DNA of 64,000 nucleotides from assembly GCA_024226515.1 (NCBI GenBank), contig JAAELQ010000205.1, positions 1 to 64,000 of the forward strand. The letters are read 5' to 3'. Below, in pieces: positions 41,412 through 47,473 of this stretch (position 1 is its first letter; every line of letters begins with the position of its first letter). Made by a program: the position numbers and the translations under genes. Source of the DNA: a bacterium (GTDB lineage Bacteria > Acidobacteriota > Polarisedimenticolia > Polarisedimenticolales > Polarisedimenticolaceae). The notes under the pieces were generated by a model that did not search any database, was not told where the DNA came from, and worked only from the letters and a program-made list of their open reading frames with translations.

Positions 41412-41699
41412 CTAGCGGCCACCCTCGGTCGCGAATCTGCCTGTCCAGCCCGCGCGCTCAAGCGCGACGCGGTTGGGGGAGCCGGGCTCTGCCCAGTGGC
41501 AGTCCGTCGCGTCCACCATCTCGGCCCCGGGCGCCACGTGGTAGGTGCGGTCGCGGATCATGTCCGGGATCTCGGAGGAGCGCAGGACGCATTGCGGGCC
41601 GGCGTGCCATGTGCGGCCCCCGTCCAAGCTCCACTCTGCGGAGGTGCGGGTGCAGTCGGGCTCGGAGTCGTCGAATGTGCGGTAGAGGATGAGCATCAT
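41412..41699 (-). CDS. Hypothetical protein
   Basis: A 95-residue protein with beta-strand character and WSLDGGRTWHAG, a pattern reminiscent of an Asp-box (S-x-D-x-G-x-x-W). One such box alone does not define a domain. ATG overlaps the upstream stop (ATGA). Confidence 0.55.
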   Translation of the reverse strand: MMLILYRTFDDSEPDCTRTSAEWSLDGGRTWHAGPQCVLRSSEIPDMIRDRTYHVAPGAEMVDATDCHWAEPGSPNRVALERAGWTGRFATEGGR

Positions 41700-41899
41700 G
41701 CGGTCAGCTCCGCGATCAGGCGGTCGGCGGCGTAGGTGTTCTCGGGCTCCGTGGTAGCGACCTTGTAGAGGTAGGCGACCGTCGAGGCGCAGAGGCGCCA
41801 GTCCTGGCGGACCTCTTCGACCAGCGGGGCCACGCGGTCGTTCTCGGTCGTGGCGAGGTGGAGGAGTTGTTCGGCGGCCAGTGCTGCGAGTTGTTTCAT
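41696..41899 (-). CDS. Hypothetical helical protein
   Basis: A 67-residue helical protein with no recognised family. First gene of the 41899 to 41334 leftward unit, expressed from the repeated promoter region at 41897-41967. Confidence 0.55.
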   Translation of the reverse strand: MKQLAALAAEQLLHLATTENDRVAPLVEEVRQDWRLCASTVAYLYKVATTEPENTYAADRLIAELTA

Positions 41900-41967
41900 G
41901 TCACAGAGATAATAGCTCCGGATTCGCTACTTAGCAAACTGAAAAGCTAGAAAACTTACTTTCTTTC
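41897..41967 (-). repeat. 71-bp direct repeat, copy 1 (promoter of 41899 gene)
   Basis: Matches 42266-42336 at 69 of 71 positions and includes the start codon. Read leftward it contains TTGCTA, a 17-nt spacer and TATTAT, a good vegetative-type promoter, with the start codon only 9 nt after the -10 box, so the message would be leaderless or nearly so. Confidence 0.8.
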
Positions 41968-42268
41968 ACGGGGTACCTCCCGCGCGTTGGTCTAGGATGT
42001 GCGGGCGAAGCTGCTGCCCCTCGTCGAGTCCGTCTACGGCCGCCTCAAGCGTGCGGGCTTGGCGGATGACTGTCGGGGCTCCCGTGACCTCGTCTTCGAT
42101 CTCGGCGTACGTGACGAACCACTGGACCTCTAAGCCGATTCGGACGTGGACGGCGAAGACCGCGTACTGGTGGAAGCGGCCGAAGATGATTTGTGCGGAG
42201 GCCTTCTGTCCCGCCTTGCTGGAGTCGTTCGGCTGGACGGTCAGGCGGGTGTGCGAGGTGTTCGTCAT
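41966..42268 (-). CDS. Hypothetical protein
   Basis: A 100-residue protein with a strand-rich centre (QIIFGRFHQYAVFAVHVRIGLEVQWFVTYAEI) and helical C-terminus. No family is recognised. Expressed from the second copy of the 71-bp promoter repeat. Confidence 0.55.
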   Translation of the reverse strand: MTNTSHTRLTVQPNDSSKAGQKASAQIIFGRFHQYAVFAVHVRIGLEVQWFVTYAEIEDEVTGAPTVIRQARTLEAAVDGLDEGQQLRPHILDQRAGGTP

Positions 42269-42336
42269 GTCACGGAGACAATAGCTCCGGATTCGCTACT
42301 TAGCAAACTGAAAAGCTAGAAAACTTACTTTCTTTC
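42266..42336 (-). repeat. 71-bp direct repeat, copy 2 (promoter of 42268 gene)
   Basis: Second copy, including the start codon of the 42268 gene. The -10 box reads TATTGT here. Two identical promoters in a row suggest a gene-plus-promoter cassette inserted by recombination at the repeat. Confidence 0.8.
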
Positions 42337-42358
42337 CGCCGCCCCTCTCTCACGGGGG

Positions 42359-42364
42359 TATGGT
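42359..42364 (+). promoter_or_regulatory. Leaderless-type -10 box TATGGT
   Basis: TATGGT, then TGCGGC, then ATG 42371. Rightward promoter opposed to the repeat promoter at 42266. Confidence 0.55.
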
Positions 42365-42370
42365 TGCGGC

Positions 42371-43231
42371 ATGAGCTATTTCATCATCGACGGGAGTGTC
42401 GTCCGCGACGCTCAGGGTAATGTCCGATACTGGGACTGCGCACTGCAGGCAGGGGGGGAGTACGAGGCCGAGACCGGCATGCCAGTCTCAGCCTTCGACA
42501 TCGTGGACGTGGACCACGCACGCGTGGCGCTTGAGAGGCAGCCGACGCTTACCGGATCCGAAGCGGTTTACGGCTTCGCTGCGTGGCTCAGCACACTGAA
42601 GCAACCGACCATCTTCGGCTCAAGCTACAACTGTGACTGTCTCGTGCCGCTGATTCAAGCCTTCACGGACACGAACGCGCTGTCCGAGCCGCGCGAACAC
42701 TGGTGCGACAATTACACTGTGCCTCCGACGCCGAAGCATCTGAGCGGAGGGGGCGAGCCGCCCCAGTGGGGCGAGATGCAGGGCCGCGCGATCAGTGCCT
42801 CGGCCGAGGCACACTACGACGACACACAATCGCAGCGCCAGGCCTTGATCGCGACCGCGCGCGAGATCCTAGAGAACCTTCCGCCGCTTGAGGGCGAGAC
42901 GCTAGAACAGATGCGGATCCGCCGCCTCCAGCGTCGCTTCGGCCGCCTCCGTCGCGACGACGACGGGTACAACTACCTCGTGCCGGTCGACATGGCCGAG
43001 AGCTTCGACGACGACCTGTACGCGGGCGCGGCGGACGAGTACGAGGCATTCGGCGCCAAGTACGACCCGTACCGCCTCGACGGCGGGACCGAGGATCTTG
43101 AGGTGCGCATCCCGGAGAGGCAGGATCTCATCATCGACACCGACGACGGCCAGCCCTACGACCCGACGGACTCAGACGCACCGGAAGACGTGGCTGGCAA
43201 TGAAGACACCCTCATGCCGCCGATCGGCTGA
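42371..43231 (+). CDS. Hypothetical acidic protein
   Basis: A 286-residue acidic protein. The N-terminal 60 residues look like a small alpha/beta domain (MSYFIIDGSVVRDAQG); residues 160-200 form a basic helix; the C-terminal 80 residues are Asp/Glu/Pro/Tyr-rich. No catalytic motif or family is recognised. First gene of a rightward series. Confidence 0.6.
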   Translation: MSYFIIDGSVVRDAQGNVRYWDCALQAGGEYEAETGMPVSAFDIVDVDHARVALERQPTLTGSEAVYGFAAWLSTLKQPTIFGSSYNCDCLVPLIQAFTDTNALSEPREHWCDNYTVPPTPKHLSGGGEPPQWGEMQGRAISASAEAHYDDTQSQRQALIATAREILENLPPLEGETLEQMRIRRLQRRFGRLRRDDDGYNYLVPVDMAESFDDDLYAGAADEYEAFGAKYDPYRLDGGTEDLEVRIPERQDLIIDTDDGQPYDPTDSDAPEDVAGNEDTLMPPIG

Positions 43232-43240
43232 TTAGGTCCC

Positions 43241-43474
43241 ATGACCGAAAAACAACCGAATTCGGCTCCTGAGCCGAAGTGGCAGCGGCGCGTGGGATGG
43301 CCCGCGCTCCGCGCCTGGATGCTCGACGACTTCGTGACCGCCGGTAAATTCACCATCAGTCCGGGGCTCGCCGAGGACTGGGACGTCGATCCCGGCGTCT
43401 ACACGAAGAGCTCGCGGCGCGTGTCGTGGGCCCCCCTCCCTGAACCTCTTGAGGAACCATGCGACGAATCCTGA
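43241..43474 (+). CDS. Hypothetical small protein
   Basis: A 77-residue protein with a Trp-rich core (WQRRVGWPALRAWMLDDF). No family is recognised. Its last 16 nt overlap the next gene. Confidence 0.5.
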   Translation: MTEKQPNSAPEPKWQRRVGWPALRAWMLDDFVTAGKFTISPGLAEDWDVDPGVYTKSSRRVSWAPLPEPLEEPCDES

Positions 43475-44115
43475 CACCCTTCTCTTTCCTGGCCTTCGCT
43501 GGCGCTCTGCTGGCATTGGGCACCTTCCTGGACTCCGAGGTCCGCGCGGCATCCACAGTGGCCTCGGACGACCCGGAAGGCCCCTGCGAGAACTACTGCG
43601 CGCCCCAGCTCCAGGAGGAGCGGGCCGACATCCTGACGGGCGCGCTCATGTGGCGCCCCCTGCCGGGCGGCATCACGACCCGTATCAGCACGACCGGCTG
43701 TGCGCCGGGCGAGAGCGGCTCCGTCGGAGTTGAGATCCGCTTCGAACTCGTGAACCCCGACACATCGTGCGGCTACGTGCCTGTTCTAGTCCCTTGCGAC
43801 GAGCGGGACTGTTGGGGCGATTGGAAGCTCTCTTACCGCTACACCGTGGCCGGCGGCAGTACCGCCATGCTCGACGACGCCAACCCGCGTGGGACGCTTG
43901 TAGTAGGACAGTGCCGTGTTGAGTATGAATGGCTCACGGCTGGCGCTGCTGCGGGCGACTGGATCACGGCTTGCACTGGTTCCTGGAAGGACACGTGCGG
44001 CTACAGTGAGAAACTGACGGTGCACCGCTCGACGACGATGTCGGCTTGTGGCGGCCCCTCGGTCACGTTTGCTGCTTCGAATCTCTATCACATCTACTGC
44101 GGGCGCTGCCGATGA
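43459..44115 (+). CDS. Secreted Cys-rich protein
   Basis: A 218-residue protein with a signal peptide: basic MRR, a hydrophobic stretch to about residue 22 and a likely cleavage near VRA-AST at 30. The mature part has about 14 cysteines in a beta-rich sequence, suggesting several disulfides and a periplasmic or extracellular location. GAGGAACC precedes the ATG. The next gene, coupled by an ATGA overlap, also encodes a secreted protein. No family is recognised. Confidence 0.65.
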   Translation: MRRILTPFSFLAFAGALLALGTFLDSEVRAASTVASDDPEGPCENYCAPQLQEERADILTGALMWRPLPGGITTRISTTGCAPGESGSVGVEIRFELVNPDTSCGYVPVLVPCDERDCWGDWKLSYRYTVAGGSTAMLDDANPRGTLVVGQCRVEYEWLTAGAAAGDWITACTGSWKDTCGYSEKLTVHRSTTMSACGGPSVTFAASNLYHIYCGRCR

Positions 44116-45086
44116 AGTACCTCCTTGCACTCTTTCTCCTCGCCTCGACCGCAGCTGCCGACATTCAGATGCTCGGCGTCTGGGTCGACTCCCCGAGCCG
44201 TCCCGGCGTCAAAGCCGCGGTATGGATCGACAGCACCACACCGCACACATTCAACACGTGGCGCGCGAAGGCTGCCGACCGCGGCTTGCGGCTCGTCTCG
44301 CTCACAACCCAGGCCGAGGAACTTGCCTGGCGCACGTACGCAGAGCAGTTCGCAACCCCCTCGGGCGTGATCGAGTTCTACACTGGGCTTTCGCGCAGCG
44401 GACCGCTCGACGCGTGGGCCTGGGAAAGCGGCGACCTGTTGAACCATGCGCTCCCCTGGAGCGCAGGCGAACCGGATCTCGTTGACGTATACGCCTCATG
44501 CATTTCCACCAATGGTGTGCCGGAGTATTTCGGGCGGCGCAACACTGCGAGCAAGTTCATTGCCATTCTCGAAGCCGCCCCGTTCGAGGACTGCGACGGG
44601 GACGGCCAGCACGATCCCGTTCAGATTTTCAACGGTGAGGACTGGGACGGGAACGGCATGCTCGACGCGTGCGAAGAGGTCGGCGCGGTATACTGCGCGA
44701 GCGCGAACGTGAACTCCACGGGCGTGATCGGCAAGGCCCGGGCCCTCGGTTCAGCGGTGGTTGCAGCCGACGACGTGAGCCTGTTTGCATTCGACCTGCC
44801 CGTGGGCGAACTCGGCTACTGGAACATCTCCATGTCGCAGGGCTTCACACCGCTACCGATGTCGCAGGGCTGGCTCTGCTTGGGCCTGCCGCTGATACGA
44901 CTCGACGGACCGCCGTACGGAATCGGGATGATCCCCGCGAACGGCCGGCTCCGGACGGACCTGTTCCTGAACCAGATCCCGCAGGTAGGCGCGATCAACG
45001 CGGGGGAGACCTGGAATTTCCAGCTCTGGCACCGCGATGGGGCCACGAGCAACACGTCCGAAGGCCTGTCGATCGACTTTCTCTAG
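44112..45086 (+). CDS. Secreted C-type-lectin-like protein with Planctomycetota-type C-terminal domain
   Basis: A 324-residue protein from ATG 44112. Residues 1-16 are a short signal peptide (KYLLALFLLASTAAA). Residues about 20-150 resemble a C-type lectin fold (TFNTWRAKAADRGLRLVSL, FYTGLSR, DAWAWESGD, WSAGEPDL). Residues about 155-190 hold dockerin-like calcium loops (DCDGDGQHD, DWDGNGMLD). Residues 195-324 match a domain I know from secreted Planctomycetota proteins: YC...NSTG, ADDVSLFAFDLP, SQGWLCLGLPLIRL and AGETWNFQLWHRDG. It would be exported and may bind glycans. It is the main clue to the host; phage-gained host gene is the likely origin. Confidence 0.7.
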   Translation: MKYLLALFLLASTAAADIQMLGVWVDSPSRPGVKAAVWIDSTTPHTFNTWRAKAADRGLRLVSLTTQAEELAWRTYAEQFATPSGVIEFYTGLSRSGPLDAWAWESGDLLNHALPWSAGEPDLVDVYASCISTNGVPEYFGRRNTASKFIAILEAAPFEDCDGDGQHDPVQIFNGEDWDGNGMLDACEEVGAVYCASANVNSTGVIGKARALGSAVVAADDVSLFAFDLPVGELGYWNISMSQGFTPLPMSQGWLCLGLPLIRLDGPPYGIGMIPANGRLRTDLFLNQIPQVGAINAGETWNFQLWHRDGATSNTSEGLSIDFL

Positions 45087-45108
45087 AGTCGTGAGGTAGA
45101 CTCCAGGC

Positions 45109-45228
45109 GAGCAAAGTCGCTGGTCGAGGGGTTGCCTTGCAACTTCAAAAGCCAACTACGACACGACCGAGACCATCCCGGACTTCTGCCCCGTCTTCGA
45201 CGAGGCGCTTGAGCCGGCCCTGGTCTAG
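45109..45228 (+). pseudogene. Small ORF with a leaderless-type promoter but no start codon
   Basis: TAGACT (45097-45102) and CCAGGC are followed at the exact N6 position by GAG instead of ATG or GTG. The frame then stays open for 39 codons to TAG, with protein-like content (SKANYDTTETIPDFCPVF). This looks like a gene whose GTG start mutated to GAG, or a sequencing error there. Elsewhere 45229-45299 holds only a GGCCG/CGGCC hairpin. Confidence 0.4.
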
Positions 45229-45299
45229 ACAGCTACGCCGGGTTCGGCCGTCCTGCGGCCGGGCCTGGCCCACCGAACACCTCTCTGCCGGAAACCACC

Positions 45300-45746
45300 A
45301 TGAGCACATACCGTTTTTTCGTACATGACAACGAGGGAGGGTTCGACCTGTTCGAGACCGCCAGCGAGGCGGAGACCGAGGCGGAGACGCGCCTGTCTTA
45401 CGAGCGCGACGAGGCGCCGGACGGATGGTCGGAGAACACGGACACAATCTGCTGGGGCGTGGCGCTCGGGCGGGTCATCGAGACGGAGCGCAAGTCCTGG
45501 GTTGAGCACATCATGGAGCGCGACGAGGTTTCGCGCGAGAAGGCAGAGGCCGACGGACCGTACGCTTTCGACACGTATGTGGATTACGATCTCCGGAAGG
45601 TAGACATCCCCGACAGTGAGAGCGCCGCGACAGACGTGATTGCCAGGCTTCTCAAGGAGCGCGAGCGCCTTCAGAAGCAACTCGAGAAGATGACTCAGAG
45701 CCGCGACGACTGGGAACGTACGGCGCGTGGCCTGTGGACTCCCTGA
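45300..45746 (+). CDS. Hypothetical acidic protein with C-terminal coiled coil
   Basis: A 148-residue acidic protein. The N-terminus (YRFFVHDNEGGFDLFETASEAETEAE) looks like a small alpha/beta unit; residues 112-140 are a coiled coil (LLKERERLQKQLEKM). No family is recognised. Confidence 0.6.
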   Translation: MSTYRFFVHDNEGGFDLFETASEAETEAETRLSYERDEAPDGWSENTDTICWGVALGRVIETERKSWVEHIMERDEVSREKAEADGPYAFDTYVDYDLRKVDIPDSESAATDVIARLLKERERLQKQLEKMTQSRDDWERTARGLWTP

Positions 45747-45769
45747 AACCCCCCAAAGAGGACTGACCC

Positions 45770-46066
45770 ATGCAATGCCTACGATGCGGAGCGCTGTGCC
45801 TGATCGGCGACAACTGCCCCGCCTGCCGAACAGCCCCGTCCGAGCCGCCGACGTTCGTCTCCCCGACCGCGCCGCGCCAGGCCGACGGTACGCCCGTGAC
45901 ACGCCAACCGAACGTCCAAGCCGACGCTAGCGATGAGCAGAAGATGCAAGCGCTCCGCGCGTCGCAGGAGATCGCGAAGCGCGCCCTGCGCGGGCGTATG
46001 AGCGGCGGGCCCCAGCACGACCCTCGGTTCCCGCTGCCGGGCGAGATCAAGGGGGAGGAGTCTTGA
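45770..46066 (+). CDS. Zinc-ribbon protein
   Basis: A 98-residue protein opening with CLRCGALCLIGDNCPAC, a zinc ribbon, followed by a Pro/Thr linker and a basic helix. An AGAGGACTGACCC ribosome binding site precedes the ATG. Confidence 0.6.
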   Translation: MQCLRCGALCLIGDNCPACRTAPSEPPTFVSPTAPRQADGTPVTRQPNVQADASDEQKMQALRASQEIAKRALRGRMSGGPQHDPRFPLPGEIKGEES

Positions 46067-46159
46067 AGGTGCCTACGGTCAAGGTCCGCCGCTACTGGCG
46101 CGCGACTCGACCGCTGGTGCGTCCTGTGCAGCCTCCCAGACCGCGACCCAATTCATACT

Positions 46160-46375
46160 ATGCAACTACCCGACGACCCTCCCTTTCAAGGCAAGCCCGA
46201 CCCCGGCGCGCAGCAGTTTCGCGACGTCGAGAAGGCGCTTGCGATCTCAAGCGGCCTGTCCAATTGGGACATGCGCTTTCTCGACGACGTCTACCTGCAG
46301 CTCCAAAGCGGCCGCAATCTCACCGAGCGGCAGGAGCGACAGGTAGACCGCATTCTTGAGGAGCACGGACTGTGA
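46160..46375 (+). CDS. Hypothetical helical protein
   Basis: A 71-residue protein with an acidic, helical C-terminal half (NWDMRFLDDVYLQLQSGRNLTERQERQVDRILEEHG). No family is recognised. The stop overlaps the GTG of the next gene. The 94 nt before it contain an overlapping TTG ORF that I do not accept. Confidence 0.5.
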   Translation: MQLPDDPPFQGKPDPGAQQFRDVEKALAISSGLSNWDMRFLDDVYLQLQSGRNLTERQERQVDRILEEHGL

Positions 46376-46731
46376 AACGCTACCCCCGCGAACTGGTCGA
46401 CGTCTTCCGCGGCTTTATACCGACGGGCTCGCGCTACTACGGCACGCACACCGAGCGCTCCGATCACGACTGGCTCTGCCTGGGCTCTCGCGTAGCCGCC
46501 GCGCGGCTTGAGCTAGACGGCCACGAGCCGCGCCCGGACGGTTCCTGCACCGGCCTGCCGCAGTTCACGTCGCTGCGCTTCGATCAGGTGAACGTCATCG
46601 TGGCGCACTGTGAGGAGTTCTACGACAAGTTCCTGCGCGCGAGCGCGGTGTGTCGCGTTGTCCAGCCCGCATCGCGGGCGGAATGCGTCGTCATCTTCCG
46701 CGCCATCCTCTACTCGGAGACGCCGGAATGA
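46372..46731 (+). CDS. Nucleotidyltransferase-fold protein
   Basis: A 119-residue protein, GTG start overlapping the previous stop. FIPTGSRYYGTHTERSDHDW shows the GSxxxG...SDxD pattern of minimal nucleotidyltransferases (GSRYYG at 19-24, SDHD at 30-33); FDQVNVIV further on supplies a possible third acidic strand. The small size suggests a MNT-like domain, possibly acting on a nucleic acid or protein, or an anti-defence role. No HEPN partner is seen next to it. Confidence 0.65.
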   Translation: MKRYPRELVDVFRGFIPTGSRYYGTHTERSDHDWLCLGSRVAAARLELDGHEPRPDGSCTGLPQFTSLRFDQVNVIVAHCEEFYDKFLRASAVCRVVQPASRAECVVIFRAILYSETPE

Positions 46732-46856
46732 GCAACATCTGGGACTACATCCGAGCCTACACCACATGCCTTCCGGAGTGGAAGTTGCGCGCGAATGCGC
46801 ATTTTCTGCAGATCCACGGGCGCCACTCTCTCCGCAGACCTTCGAGGCACCATTGA
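46728..46856 (+). CDS. Small hypothetical protein (42 aa)
   Basis: ATG overlaps the previous stop (ATGA) and the stop overlaps the next TTG start. Trp/Tyr-rich first half (SNIWDYIRAYTTCLPEWKL), basic His/Arg-rich end. The double overlap supports translation. Confidence 0.45.
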   Translation: MSNIWDYIRAYTTCLPEWKLRANAHFLQIHGRHSLRRPSRHH

Positions 46857-47104
46857 ATCGCCGAGAACTGCTCAAGGCCGCGGCACTGTCGGCCGCAGGT
46901 GCGACCGTCGCCAACGTGCCGGTCTCGGTGCCCCGCGAGGTCGCGACTGGGCAGATACGGGAGACGGTGCGGACCGTTGCCGCGGATGGCGCTTGGAGCG
47001 TTGAGGAATACACCTACGAGGCCGAGACCTCGCACGGGCGCTGGGTCGACCTCACACCGTACGGGAACCGCGTTCCGGATTTCCTCGTGCCGATTCAAAA
47101 ATGA
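46853..47104 (+). CDS. Small protein with Tat-type signal
   Basis: An 83-residue protein whose TTG start overlaps the previous stop. NRRELLKAAALSAAGATVANV has a twin-arginine motif (RRELLK) and hydrophobic segment, as in Tat signals. The mature part would be only about 55 residues, beta-rich, ending DFLVPIQK. Export in folded form is inferred from the signal only. Confidence 0.55.
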   Translation: MNRRELLKAAALSAAGATVANVPVSVPREVATGQIRETVRTVAADGAWSVEEYTYEAETSHGRWVDLTPYGNRVPDFLVPIQK

Positions 47105-47469
47105 ACCCCCTCAACCTCGACCCCGATCGGCTCGACGCAGCGCTCCGCTCGCCGGGACGCTACTCCGGACGCACGACGGCGCAACTCGTCGCCGTGCTAC
47201 AATGCGTGGACGTCGGTCTGCGGCAGTATGTGTTCGCCTGCGCTACGCATCGCCATGCCACGTGGGCGAAGCGGCAGGCACGGCACGTGGCGGACTCGCT
47301 CGGACTGAACCGCGCGACGACGGCGGACGGCATCCTTGTCTGGCGCGACGACGCACGCGACGCCATGAAGATCATCATATGCACGACCGACCGTCTAGAG
47401 TACGTGCTCGAGGGGCGCGACGGCGTGGGCTGCAGTGTCGACCATGCTGCGATCAACGAGATAGATTAG
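47101..47469 (+). CDS. Hypothetical protein
   Basis: A 122-residue protein; ATG overlaps the previous stop. A helical, Arg/His/Ala-rich middle is followed by a strand region (AMKIIICTTDRLEYVLEG). No family is recognised. Its stop lies within the promoter region of the methyltransferase gene. Confidence 0.55.
   Translation: MNPLNLDPDRLDAALRSPGRYSGRTTAQLVAVLQCVDVGLRQYVFACATHRHATWAKRQARHVADSLGLNRATTADGILVWRDDARDAMKIIICTTDRLEYVLEGRDGVGCSVDHAAINEID
47462..47467 (+). promoter_or_regulatory. Leaderless-type -10 box TAGATT
   Basis: TAGATT, then AGAAAC, then ATG of the methyltransferase gene. The box lies in the last codons of the previous gene. Confidence 0.5.
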
Positions 47470-47473
47470 AAAC

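Noticed and set aside
46063..46359. TTG-started ORF overlapping the 46160 gene
   Set aside because: Arg/Pro-rich in the overlap and a likely shadow; only its first 30 codons are free of another gene, too little to support it.
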